A program made the translations under genes and the position numbers. Positions 1 through 9,043 of a stretch of 35,030 bases of DNA are shown one piece after another. The stretch lies in contig JACPNJ010000003.1 in the NCBI GenBank assembly GCA_016185545.1, forward strand, positions 66,567 to 101,596. The letters run 5' to 3'. The stretch comes from Candidatus Yanofskyibacteriota bacterium. GTDB taxonomy: Bacteria > Patescibacteriota > Minisyncoccia > 2-02-FULL-40-12 > IGHO2-01-FULL-4-A. The notes under the pieces were generated by a model. That model worked only from the letters and a program-made list of their open reading frames with translations, did no database searches and had not been told where the DNA came from. Every line of letters begins with the position of its first letter. Positions within the stretch are counted from its first letter, which is position 1.

Positions 1-1080
1 AGCATTTAGATAAAATGCGGCTCCCTTGGCAGAACTTAAATAAACCAGAAATTCCCAGGCTGCATTTGAATATTTGGATTGTTTGGAAACAGTCGGCGAC
101 CAGTAATTGGCATAGTTAACCGCAACAGGCGTACTAGAAATCTGCGGCGCTGGCGCAACAGCAAAATTAAAACGGGCGGATTTGTCGCGAATGGTTTTTA
201 TATGATGGGAATAATTTAACATCATCGCGGCATTACCCTCAATAAATGCGTCCATTGAATAATGCTGATTGTCATTCCAGGTATGAAAAGGGTTGGAAGA
301 CTTGGCAAAATCAGTGTAGTACTGCAATGCCGTTTCGCCAATTTTCTCACCACCAACCGAATCAGAAAAGGTAGCGGAGGTATTACTCGTATTAGTCATC
401 TTTACACCGCTTTGGAGCATTAAAAGCGTAAGAATATCAGTTGACCTGTTTATATTTTTGGCTGTACCAATTGCCGCGCCGGCCCTGACAATATTGCCTC
501 TCTCATCAAAAATCGTAAGTTTTTTTACGGCATCGTTAAATTCATCCCAACTGCTTGGTGGCAAAACAATGCCGGCGCTATTAAACAAGTCTTTATTATA
601 ATAAAGGGCCAGTGTATCAACATAAATCGGCAAAGCGTAAATTTGACTGCCGGCAGTAAGATCCTCCACGGTCACGTCAACGAATTGTTCCTGAAATTCC
701 TTGAAAGTAAAAATCGGTTTTTTCTCTTTTGTAAGCAACTGCTGCGGCAAAGGTTGGATTTTATCATAGTGCTTTGGCAGCCAAGTATTGTGCATTAACC
801 AGATATCAGGACCCGTACCGGCCGCGAAAGAATCAATCAACTGTTTTTCATAGTCCTCAAAGTTAAACTGGCGATACATTACGTCTATATTAGGGTTATT
901 TTTTTCAAAATCGCGAATAGCGCTGCTATAAAATGAGCTTCCGTCAAAAACACTCCAAAACTGCAGAGTTATTTTTTCTGATTGACCGCCACCAAAACTT
1001 CCAAGAACTAAAAACATAAGCAGTACAATTACTGCTAAGCCGGCAATGCCACCAATAATTAGTAATTTTGTTTGAGACAA
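1..1080 (-). CDS. Extracellular solute-binding protein of a sugar-type ABC transporter (partial, runs off window start)
   Basis: Manual reverse-strand reading gives an N-terminal TM/lipoprotein-like segment (KLLIIGGIAGLAVIVLLMFLVLGSFGGG) then ITLQFWSVFDGSSFYSSAIRDFEKNNPNIDV...AAGTGPDIWLMHN...LYYNKDLFNSAGI.LPPSSWDEF, typical of MalE/UgpB-like SBPs. Start taken as TTG at 1080, uncertain. Confidence 0.8.
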   Translation of the reverse strand, partial: MSQTKLLIIGGIAGLAVIVLLMFLVLGSFGGGQSEKITLQFWSVFDGSSFYSSAIRDFEKNNPNIDVMYRQFNFEDYEKQLIDSFAAGTGPDIWLMHNTWLPKHYDKIQPLPQQLLTKEKKPIFTFKEFQEQFVDVTVEDLTAGSQIYALPIYVDTLALYYNKDLFNSAGIVLPPSSWDEFNDAVKKLTIFDERGNIVRAGAAIGTAKNINRSTDILTLLMLQSGVKMTNTSNTSATFSDSVGGEKIGETALQYYTDFAKSSNPFHTWNDNQHYSMDAFIEGNAAMMLNYSHHIKTIRDKSARFNFAVAPAPQISSTPVAVNYANYWSPTVSKQSKYSNAAWEFLVYLSSAKGAAFYLNA

Positions 1081-1083
1081 AAT

Positions 1084-1114
1084 TAGGTTATAGGTTATAG
1101 GTTATAGGTTATAG
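1084..1114. repeat. 7-bp tandem repeat (TAGGTTA)x4
   Basis: Direct reading: TAGGTTATAGGTTATAGGTTATAGGTTATAG. Confidence 0.95.
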
Positions 1115-1156
1115 GGGAATTTTTTTACCTGGCCCCTGAAACCTGCCCCCTGAAAC

Positions 1157-1786
1157 CTATATCTTCCTAAATATCATTCCATAATGAAATACTCCGGCAT
1201 CTATCTCACTAAGAAATTGCAAACCGTCGCTAATCAAAACTAATTGTTTCATATCATTTTCATCTGTCCTCAAATCATCCGGCGGACCAAATCCACCTGT
1301 ACCCTTGCGCCAGTCAATTACAATAAGAGAACCGCCGGGCTTCAAAACCCTTCGCGCCTCCATCAATATAGAATGCCTGTCAGTATTTTGAAAAAGAATA
1401 TTCGCCAATAAAACCACGTCTTGAGAACTTTCAGCTAAACCGGAACCGCCAAGCACCTCGAGATTAGCTCTAATGGTTTGGATATTGCTCAATCCTTCCA
1501 TTTTGGCTTTGGTTCGTAGCGTTTCAAGTGATGATTCCATGATATCCACAGCAGTAACAACACCACTTTCCCTGACTCTTTTTGCCATTAGTATTGTAAA
1601 ATAACCGGCACCCGAACCGAAATCAGTCACTCTCATACCCTCCATTAAACCAAAACCAGCCACAATACGTTCAGGATCCATAAATCCCCCGGTTCCATGG
1701 GGCTTAGACACTATACCAGTTGTATTTAACTGCATACTTATTATTCTAACATTTACTCTAACCCAATCAAAAAACCAATTGTGCAC
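1157..1786 (-). CDS. Class I SAM-dependent methyltransferase
   Basis: VTDFGSGAGYFTILMA motif I, DVVLLANILFQNTDRHSILMEARRVLKPGGSLIVIDW. True start may be M18 (1735). Confidence 0.85.
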   Translation of the reverse strand: MHNWFFDWVRVNVRIISMQLNTTGIVSKPHGTGGFMDPERIVAGFGLMEGMRVTDFGSGAGYFTILMAKRVRESGVVTAVDIMESSLETLRTKAKMEGLSNIQTIRANLEVLGGSGLAESSQDVVLLANILFQNTDRHSILMEARRVLKPGGSLIVIDWRKGTGGFGPPDDLRTDENDMKQLVLISDGLQFLSEIDAGVFHYGMIFRKI

Positions 1787-1835
1787 AACCGAAGACTGGC
1801 AATCAACAATTAGCCTTTAGGAATTAGAAACAGAG

Positions 1836-4800
1836 TCAAACCACCGCCACCGAGGCGACCGCATCACCTTGTTCCAGTTTCATAATCCTTACACCTTGCG
1901 TTGCGCGGCCAAGCGCGGATATGCTGGCCAACTCTGTGCGTATTACTACGCCCTTGCGGGAAACGGCAATAATTTCTTTGTCTTCTTCGCCCGTCACATG
2001 AGCGGAAACTATACTGCCTGTTTTGGAAGTAATCTTGGCAGTAAATATTCCTTTGCCGCCGCGCCGCTGAATTTTGTAAGCGGAAAGATCGGTTCTCTTG
2101 CCATAGCCATTGGCCATAACCACAAGCAACTGTAATCCTTTTATGGATTTAGACGGAATCACCTCGGCTCCGACGACTTTTGCTCCAGCATCCACCCCGT
2201 TAGAAGTAGCCGCGCCACGGTCCTCCGGACTCGCGCCTTTGGCGCGAGCGCGACTTCTAACGGGGTCCAAGCGCATGCCTATAACCCCGCCTGCGCCACG
2301 ACCCATCGGACGGACATCCTTTTCTTTAAATCTAACTGCCGCGCCATCTGAAGTAACAAGCATCATTTCGTCCGAACCCGAACTAATTTTAACCCACTTG
2401 AGCTCGTCTTCTTTCTTCAATTTTATCGCAACCATACCGTTTTTTCTAACACTGGAAAATTCCTCTACGGCTACTTTTTTAATAATCCCATTGGCTGTTA
2501 CCATTACGAGATAACCTGTTTTTTCTACTTTTTTGGAAATTGGCACAATAGCAGTAATCCTGTCTTGCGGTGATACCTGCAAGAAATTAACTATCGCTTT
2601 GCCTTTGGCCTGACGTGATGATTCCGGCACTTCATAACCCTTAGTCTGGTAAATCTTGCCGGAATTAGTGAAAAACATCAGGTTATCGTGGGTATTCGCT
2701 ACAAAAAACTGGCTCACCGCATCTTCTTCTTTAGTCGCCATGCCAACCAATCCTTTGCCGCCTCTTTTTTGGGCACGCAAAACGTCCGGCGGCATACGCT
2801 TGATATAGCCGCCATAAGTCATCATGAACAACGACTCCTCTTCCGGAATAAGCTCCTCCTCCCCTATTTCTTTTAAAGCTGTCCTGATGATATTTGTCTG
2901 GCGCGAGTCGGCATATTTGTCTTTGATTTCCTGGAATTCACTTTTAATGACGCCGAGCATTTTTTTGGGATGTGCCAAAAGGTCTTCCAGGTAAGCGATT
3001 ATCTCCTTTTTTTCCTTCAGTTCGTCTTCAATTTTTTTACGTTCCAAACCGGCCAGCTGTTGCAGGCGCATTTCTAAAATTGCCATCGCTTGTCGGTCGG
3101 TAAATTTATATTTTTTTATTAAATTATTAAAAGCATCTTCCTTGGAGGCTGATTTTTTAATCAGCTGGATTATTTCATCAATACGATCTAGGGCTTTTTT
3201 GAGTCCTTCCAGAATATGCGCCCGCTCCTGCGCTTTACGAAGCTCGTACTGACTGCGCCGGCGCACCACAATCCGCCGATGCTCCAAAAATTTTTCCAAA
3301 AGCCCCTTAAGATCCAAAATTTGCGGCTGGATGCCGTCAACCAGCGCCAACGTGTTAACGTGGAATGATTTTTGAAGTTCGGTGTATTTGAAAAGCTGAT
3401 TTAAAACTTTGCGCGGAAAAGCATCCTGCTTAAGGTCAATGGCAATCCGCAGGCCATCCTTGTCGGATTCATCGCGAACATCTTTTATACCGTCAACTTT
3501 TTTCTCTTTCACCAGCTCGGCAATTTTCATAATCAGTTCCGCTTTATTTACCTGATAAGGAATCTCCCTGACAATGATTTGAAATCCACGGCGTTCCGAT
3601 TCAACTATCTCGGTCTTGGCGCGCATCACTATCGGTCCTCTGCCGGTCGCGTAAGCCGCTTGAATGTCTTTCTCATTATAAATCGTCCCGCCGGTTGGAA
3701 AATCTGGGCCTTTTATGAATTGCATCAATTCGTTGACGTCAGAATCTGGACTATCAATAAGATGCATTAAACCATCCAGAACTTCGCCCAGGTTATGCGG
3801 AGGAATGTTTGTGGCCATGCCCACAGCTATGCCCATCGAACCATTAATCAATAAATTCGGGATTCGAGTGGGCAAAACTGTCGGCTCTTGCGTAGAACCG
3901 TCAAAGTTATCACGGAAATCAACTGTTTCTTTTTCTATGTCGGCTAATAATTGTTCCGAGATCGGGGCCAGTTTGGCTTCAGTATACCGATAAGCCGCGG
4001 CGGAATCGCCGTCAACCGAATTATGAACAAAAACACCAGCCGCTAATGCAAAATTATGACTCCCATCGATTGTTAGATCATAAACATCTTCTCGATAATC
4101 TAATTTTTCAATTCTTATAATCTTATGATTTTTATTTATTTCATGGCGAATTAAGTCTGGGTTGTTATTAAAATAATTAGTTAAACCGGTTTCCCACAGC
4201 GGTGCTGCACCATAGGGGTATATTTTGACTCTTGCCTCTTCATAGGTTTCTAAGTTGAGAATCGGGTTTATTTTTAGCGCCTCCTTGCATACATTCAAGA
4301 ATTTTAATTTGCCCGTTTTGTTGGTTATATGATTTTTATTGCCTTTTACAATCTTTTCATGCATAAATTTCCTATATTCCGGATTTTGCCAAAGTTTTTT
4401 TAATGTTTTTGTTGCTCTAATACTAAACTCCGCCCTTCTTTCCGGATGTTTTTCTATAAATTCACTATTTACTCTACTCAAAAACTGGCGCATGTGTACT
4501 CGATAAACTGGATTTTGCCAATTTTTTAGATTTTTTTCAGAAACTCGCTTAGCAATTTTCTGACGGTTCTCAGGCTTAGACCAATAGTTAGCCCTGCCTT
4601 CAGCAAGCTTTCGGTGATATTCTGGATTTTTGTGATTTTGAGATGCCTGTTGGTAATGTATCCGCCAATGCTCACCCCAGTTTAATCTAGTAATATTGTC
4701 CGGATTGTTATTCAGCTTATTAAAATCCACATGATGTCTGACTCGACCAGTATTTTTAAAGTATTTTCTATTTGTTAAGTTATAATTATCGGCTAAATGA

Positions 4801-5522
4801 TGGGCTGGAACCCACTCATCTTTTTTATTCTGATAAATTAAAACGTATCCTTCTCTGTTTAGACGGTCTGTTTTTTCTGAGAATTTTTGATAAAGTGGCA
4901 TAAGCGAATCGGCATGTTTTAAGTGTTGCACTTCTTTGTATTCTCCATTTTTTAACATAAATAGGTGGTTCGGTGTGCATTTTATTTCCTCTCCGTTATC
5001 CAAAGTTAATTTTATTATCTCGGCATTTTTAATGGTTACCCTGGGGTTTTTTATTTCAACAATTGAAATTAAACCCAAGGCATTCACGGTATAAGTATAA
5101 TTTTTTTTGCCGGATTCATACTCTTTCACAAGTTCTTCAAAATTTAAATCTCTGCCATCGGTCAATTTTACTTTAGTATCTTTGGTAAAGCATCCAAAAT
5201 TTCCCTGCCCGTCAACAAGCGGATAGCGCAAAGAAAAATCCTGCGCCATGCGCACCATTGAATCATATGCCGCGGTATCGCCATGAGGATGAAATTGGCC
5301 CAAAACATACCCGACTACTTTAGCCGATTTCTGATATTTGGCGTTGGGCCGTAGACCCATCTCGTGCATGGCATATAAAATCCGCCGATGCACCGGTTTG
5401 AGGCCATCGCGGACGTCAGGCAGGGCGCGCGCAACAATCACGCTCATCGCGTAATCAAGATAAGATTCCTGCATCTCCTGCACTATCTCGCGGGGTTTAA
5501 TTGTGCCAGTTAAAATCGCCAT
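1836..5522 (-). CDS. gyrA: DNA gyrase subunit A, interrupted by an intein
   Basis: Extein: LDYAMSVIVARALPDVRDGLKPVHRRILYAM, GNFG|SVDGDSAAAYRYTEAKL, GyrA C-terminal repeats; 391-aa intein inserted after GNFG. Confidence 0.97.
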   Translation of the reverse strand: MAILTGTIKPREIVQEMQESYLDYAMSVIVARALPDVRDGLKPVHRRILYAMHEMGLRPNAKYQKSAKVVGYVLGQFHPHGDTAAYDSMVRMAQDFSLRYPLVDGQGNFGCFTKDTKVKLTDGRDLNFEELVKEYESGKKNYTYTVNALGLISIVEIKNPRVTIKNAEIIKLTLDNGEEIKCTPNHLFMLKNGEYKEVQHLKHADSLMPLYQKFSEKTDRLNREGYVLIYQNKKDEWVPAHHLADNYNLTNRKYFKNTGRVRHHVDFNKLNNNPDNITRLNWGEHWRIHYQQASQNHKNPEYHRKLAEGRANYWSKPENRQKIAKRVSEKNLKNWQNPVYRVHMRQFLSRVNSEFIEKHPERRAEFSIRATKTLKKLWQNPEYRKFMHEKIVKGNKNHITNKTGKLKFLNVCKEALKINPILNLETYEEARVKIYPYGAAPLWETGLTNYFNNNPDLIRHEINKNHKIIRIEKLDYREDVYDLTIDGSHNFALAAGVFVHNSVDGDSAAAYRYTEAKLAPISEQLLADIEKETVDFRDNFDGSTQEPTVLPTRIPNLLINGSMGIAVGMATNIPPHNLGEVLDGLMHLIDSPDSDVNELMQFIKGPDFPTGGTIYNEKDIQAAYATGRGPIVMRAKTEIVESERRGFQIIVREIPYQVNKAELIMKIAELVKEKKVDGIKDVRDESDKDGLRIAIDLKQDAFPRKVLNQLFKYTELQKSFHVNTLALVDGIQPQILDLKGLLEKFLEHRRIVVRRRSQYELRKAQERAHILEGLKKALDRIDEIIQLIKKSASKEDAFNNLIKKYKFTDRQAMAILEMRLQQLAGLERKKIEDELKEKKEIIAYLEDLLAHPKKMLGVIKSEFQEIKDKYADSRQTNIIRTALKEIGEEELIPEEESLFMMTYGGYIKRMPPDVLRAQKRGGKGLVGMATKEEDAVSQFFVANTHDNLMFFTNSGKIYQTKGYEVPESSRQAKGKAIVNFLQVSPQDRITAIVPISKKVEKTGYLVMVTANGIIKKVAVEEFSSVRKNGMVAIKLKKEDELKWVKISSGSDEMMLVTSDGAAVRFKEKDVRPMGRGAGGVIGMRLDPVRSRARAKGASPEDRGAATSNGVDAGAKVVGAEVIPSKSIKGLQLLVVMANGYGKRTDLSAYKIQRRGGKGIFTAKITSKTGSIVSAHVTGEEDKEIIAVSRKGVVIRTELASISALGRATQGVRIMKLEQGDAVASVAVV
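2195..2265. repeat. 71-bp palindromic element inside gyrA coding sequence
   Basis: 13-bp terminal inverted repeat CCCCGTTAGAAGT...ACTTCTAACGGGG; encodes in-frame PVRSRARAKGASPEDRGAATSNG, absent from a typical GyrA C-terminal domain. Confidence 0.9.
4020..5192 (-). other. GyrA intein (aa 111-501) with HNH homing endonuclease-like core
   Basis: Starts Cys111 (CFTKDTKVKLTDG), block B TPNHLFML (TxxH), C-terminal block VYDLTIDGSHNFALAAGVFVHN followed by Ser+1; HNH-like RHHVDFNKLNNNPDNI and NUMOD-like NPEYHRK/KPENRQK/NPEYRKF repeats. Confidence 0.93.
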
Positions 5523-5600
5523 GCGATTTTACAAGTTGAAAGTTTATAAAGTTAAAAGTTCATAAAGCAAAAACTTTACGAACTTGAAAAACTTGATAAC

Positions 5601-5954
5601 TTATTCCGATATCGGTAGTTTCTGCGGCGGTAATTCTATTTTTTCGGTTCCGGGCGCACTGTTTTGTATTTCCAGGTTTGATTCCGGTCCGGTTAATAGT
5701 TCTGATATGTTTGCCCGCAGATTGCCCCACACATTAAAAATAGTAGCAAACGGCGAGGGGTGCTTGGGTTTATTTTTTTCCGCCAGTATGCGCGCCTGCT
5801 CTTCTTCCGGGTGCATTAAGGCAATAAATTGTTTGGTGGTCTGGCGGAACCAGACAAAACCGATTACTGAAAAAGTAATAACCACGCAAAGCCACAAAAA
5901 AATGTGACGAATATGCTCGGGCTGTTGGCGGATTTCATCTAGAATTCTTTTCAT
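5601..5954 (-). CDS. Hypothetical single-pass membrane protein
   Basis: TM segment IFLWLCVVITFSVIGFVWF; 4-bp overlap with upstream 5951-6592 gene. Confidence 0.7.
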   Translation of the reverse strand: MKRILDEIRQQPEHIRHIFLWLCVVITFSVIGFVWFRQTTKQFIALMHPEEEQARILAEKNKPKHPSPFATIFNVWGNLRANISELLTGPESNLEIQNSAPGTEKIELPPQKLPISE

Positions 5955-6592
5955 AATTTGAACATTACCAATTTCATTTCTTCTGTCGGCAGATTCTTGG
6001 CCGCTATTCTGTAACTTTCCACTTCTTCCGGTTTGATGCCGATTTCTTTAAAAAATTTCTGAGGACCATCTACGTCAATATTGAGTCCGGTTATTTTGTA
6101 ATGCATCGGAACGATGATTTTGGGCTCAATCTGTTTTATGACTTCTACTGCCTCTTTACCATCAATTGTATACTTTCCTCCAACAGGAATAAAGAGTATA
6201 TCAACGTCGCCGATCTGCTCAATTTGCTCATCGTTTAGCTTGGCTTGGCCGAGGTCTCCGAGATGGCATAATCGCATATCCTCAGCACGTATCATATAAA
6301 TAGTATTCAGACCGCGCTGGGTGCCCTGAACGTTGTCATGATAGGATGAAATACCTTCAACGTATACGCCTGATTTTTCGTACTCGCCGGGGCCGTGAAT
6401 AACGAATGACTCTGGCGGCACTTCCTTGACGTTGTTGTGGTCATAATGCTCGTGGGTAACTAAAAATATCTGGTCGTTCAAACGGGGCGGCCGTAGGCCG
6501 ATTTCTTTGGAAAAGGGGTCTATGAGCACGCTTACACCCTTGGATTCCAGACGAAAACACGCTTGTCCGTACCAACTTATAGTCATACTCAA
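5951..6592 (-). CDS. MBL-fold metal-dependent hydrolase (UPF0173-like)
   Basis: [51 protein letters not shown]. Confidence 0.85.
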   Translation of the reverse strand: [213 protein letters not shown]

Positions 6593-6600
6593 ATTATAGC

Positions 6601-6784
6601 AAAAAATCGGGTGCTACGCCATAGCACCTTCTGAGGACTTCAAAAATCCCAGCGAGATTTTTTCATCCGTTGTGATTGCCGCCATTTGTCAAGACGCTTA
6701 CTTCGGGTCGGTCATTGACAAAACCATGCTGGCGGCAATCCCAGCGGCCCCAGAAGGCACTATGGCTTCCGCACCTTATTTTTT
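6601..6784. repeat. Long branched hairpin element, copy 1
   Basis: Outer arms AAAAAATCGGGTGC..GCCATAGCACCTTCT / AGAAGGCACTATGGC..GCACCTTATTTTTT; inner TTGCCGCCA/TGGCGGCAA and TTGTCAA/TTGACAA; conserved core shared with 18823-19028. Confidence 0.85.
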
Positions 6785-6865
6785 ACGCGCTTCTCATAGA
6801 CTCTAAGTTGGCAGTTGGCACTTTGCCGTTAATTAAAAAAGCCAGTGAATACTGGCAGTTAAACC

Positions 6866-7405
6866 TTACCTAATTTGGAAAAATTTGTTTGATTGATAAA
6901 AACCTTCAATTGTCCCTTTGTACCACCATTCTTCAAGTTCAGGTTGTTCTATCAAATCTGGGCGATGGAATGGCACCCTGCCTGGCGATAAAATGACACT
7001 CAGCGGATGCGTTCCTTTTTCCTGGCGTATCCGGATAAGTTCTTGGCCACGAAACCACAGCCCCATTCTTATCACGGAACGTCTGATGGCAATGTCTTGA
7101 ATGTGGGTGCGTATTGTTTCTTGCTTTGTATAGTCAAATCCGGAATTCACATTGGACGGTTCGTCGTCATAAACGTCTGACGCCTCGGCAATCAACTGAT
7201 TAAGAATTTCTGGATTTCTCTTCAAAAACTCAAAGTAAGCATCCTCATATAAAGCACAAACGCCAAAGAAATCAACAAAGGTTTCACCAACCTTCCATGC
7301 TAAACGCCAATTACCCCCACCATATCTCTCGCTCCATTCCTTATTTTTTTTGTCTCTGTGTTTACCCAAGTACCCCGGTCGTTCAACAGTTATCCATTCA
7401 TTCAT
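6866..7405 (-). CDS. Hypothetical protein
   Basis: 179-aa ORF beginning MNEWITVERPGYLGKHRDKKNKEWSERYGGGNWRLAW; no recognised family. Confidence 0.65.
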   Translation of the reverse strand: MNEWITVERPGYLGKHRDKKNKEWSERYGGGNWRLAWKVGETFVDFFGVCALYEDAYFEFLKRNPEILNQLIAEASDVYDDEPSNVNSGFDYTKQETIRTHIQDIAIRRSVIRMGLWFRGQELIRIRQEKGTHPLSVILSPGRVPFHRPDLIEQPELEEWWYKGTIEGFYQSNKFFQIR

Positions 7406-7513
7406 AATTATAGCTCCTGTTTGTTTAAGTTCTCCGGAAAAATTAACAAAATCAAATTATTTTTGCAAGCAACTACTTGCAAGAAATCTACTTGGATGTT
7501 ACTATTTTGCGAT

Positions 7514-8686
7514 ATGGAAATCTTTACTCAAATCAATGACGGATTATCAATGAAAGATTTGCTGGCAAAGTCAGGTTTTGATTTACCTAAAATCGGCCAG
7601 GTCGTTACTGGCGAAATTATCAGCATCGGCAAGAATGCGGTGATGGTTGATTTGGGCTCGCTTGGTACGGGCATTGTGTACCCGGGAGAATTTTATGACC
7701 GGCCCGATATGCAAAAGGCGCTCAAGGCGGGCCAGCAAATTTCAGCAATTTTACTTGATATAGAAAACGAGGATGGCTACCGCGAACTGTCGCTCAAACG
7801 CGCCCAAATGACCACTGCCTGGGAGGACATCCGCAGGAAAAAAGAAAGCGGCGAAGTCATCACAACCAAAATCATAAATATCAATAAGGGCGGGCTTATC
7901 GTTGAAATTGACGGAATCCAAGGGTTTTTGCCCTTATCCCAACTTACACCAGAACACTATCCTAAAGTTGAGGGCGGAGATACGACCAAAATTGTCCAGG
8001 CGTTACAAAAACTCCGTAACCAGGAAATTCAGATAAAAATTTTGGATTTTTCAGAAGACGAGAATCGGCTTATAGTCTCCGAAAAAGCTATTGATGACGC
8101 ACAGCTTAAGGAAGAATTAACTAAATTTAATGTCGGTGACATAGTTGAGGCTGAAATTACCGACGTGACGGATTTCGGGGCATTCGCAACGCTTGCACAA
8201 CCGCCGACCGAAAAGGATGAACTGAAACAACCCGAACTTGCACCGGCAGAAACACAACCAGTTACCAGTTACCAGTTACCAGTTACCAGAATCGAGGGTT
8301 TAATCCACATTTCGGAAATTGACTGGAAACTAGTGGAAAATCCACGCGACTATCTGCAAACCGGACAAAGAGTTCAAGCAAAAATCATTGGCATAGATGA
8401 CAATAAGGTTTCGCTTTCACTTAAAGCGCTCAAGCCAAACCCTTGGGAAAAAATTGAAGAAAAATATCAAGTCGGCCAAATTTTGGACAGAGAAATTGCA
8501 AAAATAAACAATTATGGTGTGGCGGTCAAACTAGACGATGAGGTTTCAGGGTTCTTGCCCGCATCGGAATTCAGCGAGAGCAAAATACCCGATTCTCTTA
8601 AAATCGGCGATAAATTAAATGTAGCGATAGTTTCAATTGATACAAAGGAACATAAAATTATGCTGACCCTACAAAAGAATGCTTAA
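7514..8686 (+). CDS. rpsA: 30S ribosomal protein S1 (multiple S1 domains)
   Basis: Repeated S1/OB domains (GQVVTGEIISIGKNAVMVDLGSLGTGIVYPGEF; GDIVEAEITDVTDFGAFATL; GLIHISEIDW; VSLSLKALKPNPW). Start chosen as ATG 7514 in the ORF beginning at 7358. Confidence 0.9.
   Translation: MEIFTQINDGLSMKDLLAKSGFDLPKIGQVVTGEIISIGKNAVMVDLGSLGTGIVYPGEFYDRPDMQKALKAGQQISAILLDIENEDGYRELSLKRAQMTTAWEDIRRKKESGEVITTKIININKGGLIVEIDGIQGFLPLSQLTPEHYPKVEGGDTTKIVQALQKLRNQEIQIKILDFSEDENRLIVSEKAIDDAQLKEELTKFNVGDIVEAEITDVTDFGAFATLAQPPTEKDELKQPELAPAETQPVTSYQLPVTRIEGLIHISEIDWKLVENPRDYLQTGQRVQAKIIGIDDNKVSLSLKALKPNPWEKIEEKYQVGQILDREIAKINNYGVAVKLDDEVSGFLPASEFSESKIPDSLKIGDKLNVAIVSIDTKEHKIMLTLQKNA
8257..8289. repeat. 7-bp tandem repeat (ACCAGTT)x4 plus partial unit, inside rpsA
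   Basis: ACCAGTTACCAGTTACCAGTTACCAGTTACCAG. Confidence 0.95.
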
Positions 8687-8890
8687 ACTAGCAACTAGGA
8701 ACCAAAAATTAGAAACTAGGATCGCGCGGGGCCCGGTTAAACTAAAGTCAACACAAATTTACAAATCTAAAAAATCTTATAACAGGAAAAAGAGTAAAAT
8801 TAAATTAAGAAAACTACTCCCTGATAACTTAAAAACCGCCCCGAATTAAAAAATCTCGCTTTGGCACGATTTACATGGGGTGTATTGTGA

Positions 8891-8919
8891 TTGACAATCA
8901 TTGTTTTGTAGTGTAATAT
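8891..8919 (+). promoter_or_regulatory. Sigma70-like promoter upstream of 9044 CDS
   Basis: TTGACA - 17 nt - TAATAT. Confidence 0.65.
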
Positions 8920-9043
8920 ATGCATAGTCATAGTTAGGAATTGAGCCCGAATCAAGCCCGAAGACTCAAAAAGGCCAGAACTCTCATGATAGCAACGCTA
9001 AACCGTCAGATCTTTTACAATATGCACGAGGAGGGGTAATAAA

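Noticed and set aside
1869-3993. Plus-strand ORFs opposite gyrA (e.g. 2110-2514, 3715-3993)
   Set aside because: Antisense to a clear GyrA reading frame; compositions are shadow-ORF-like with no RBS or family motifs.
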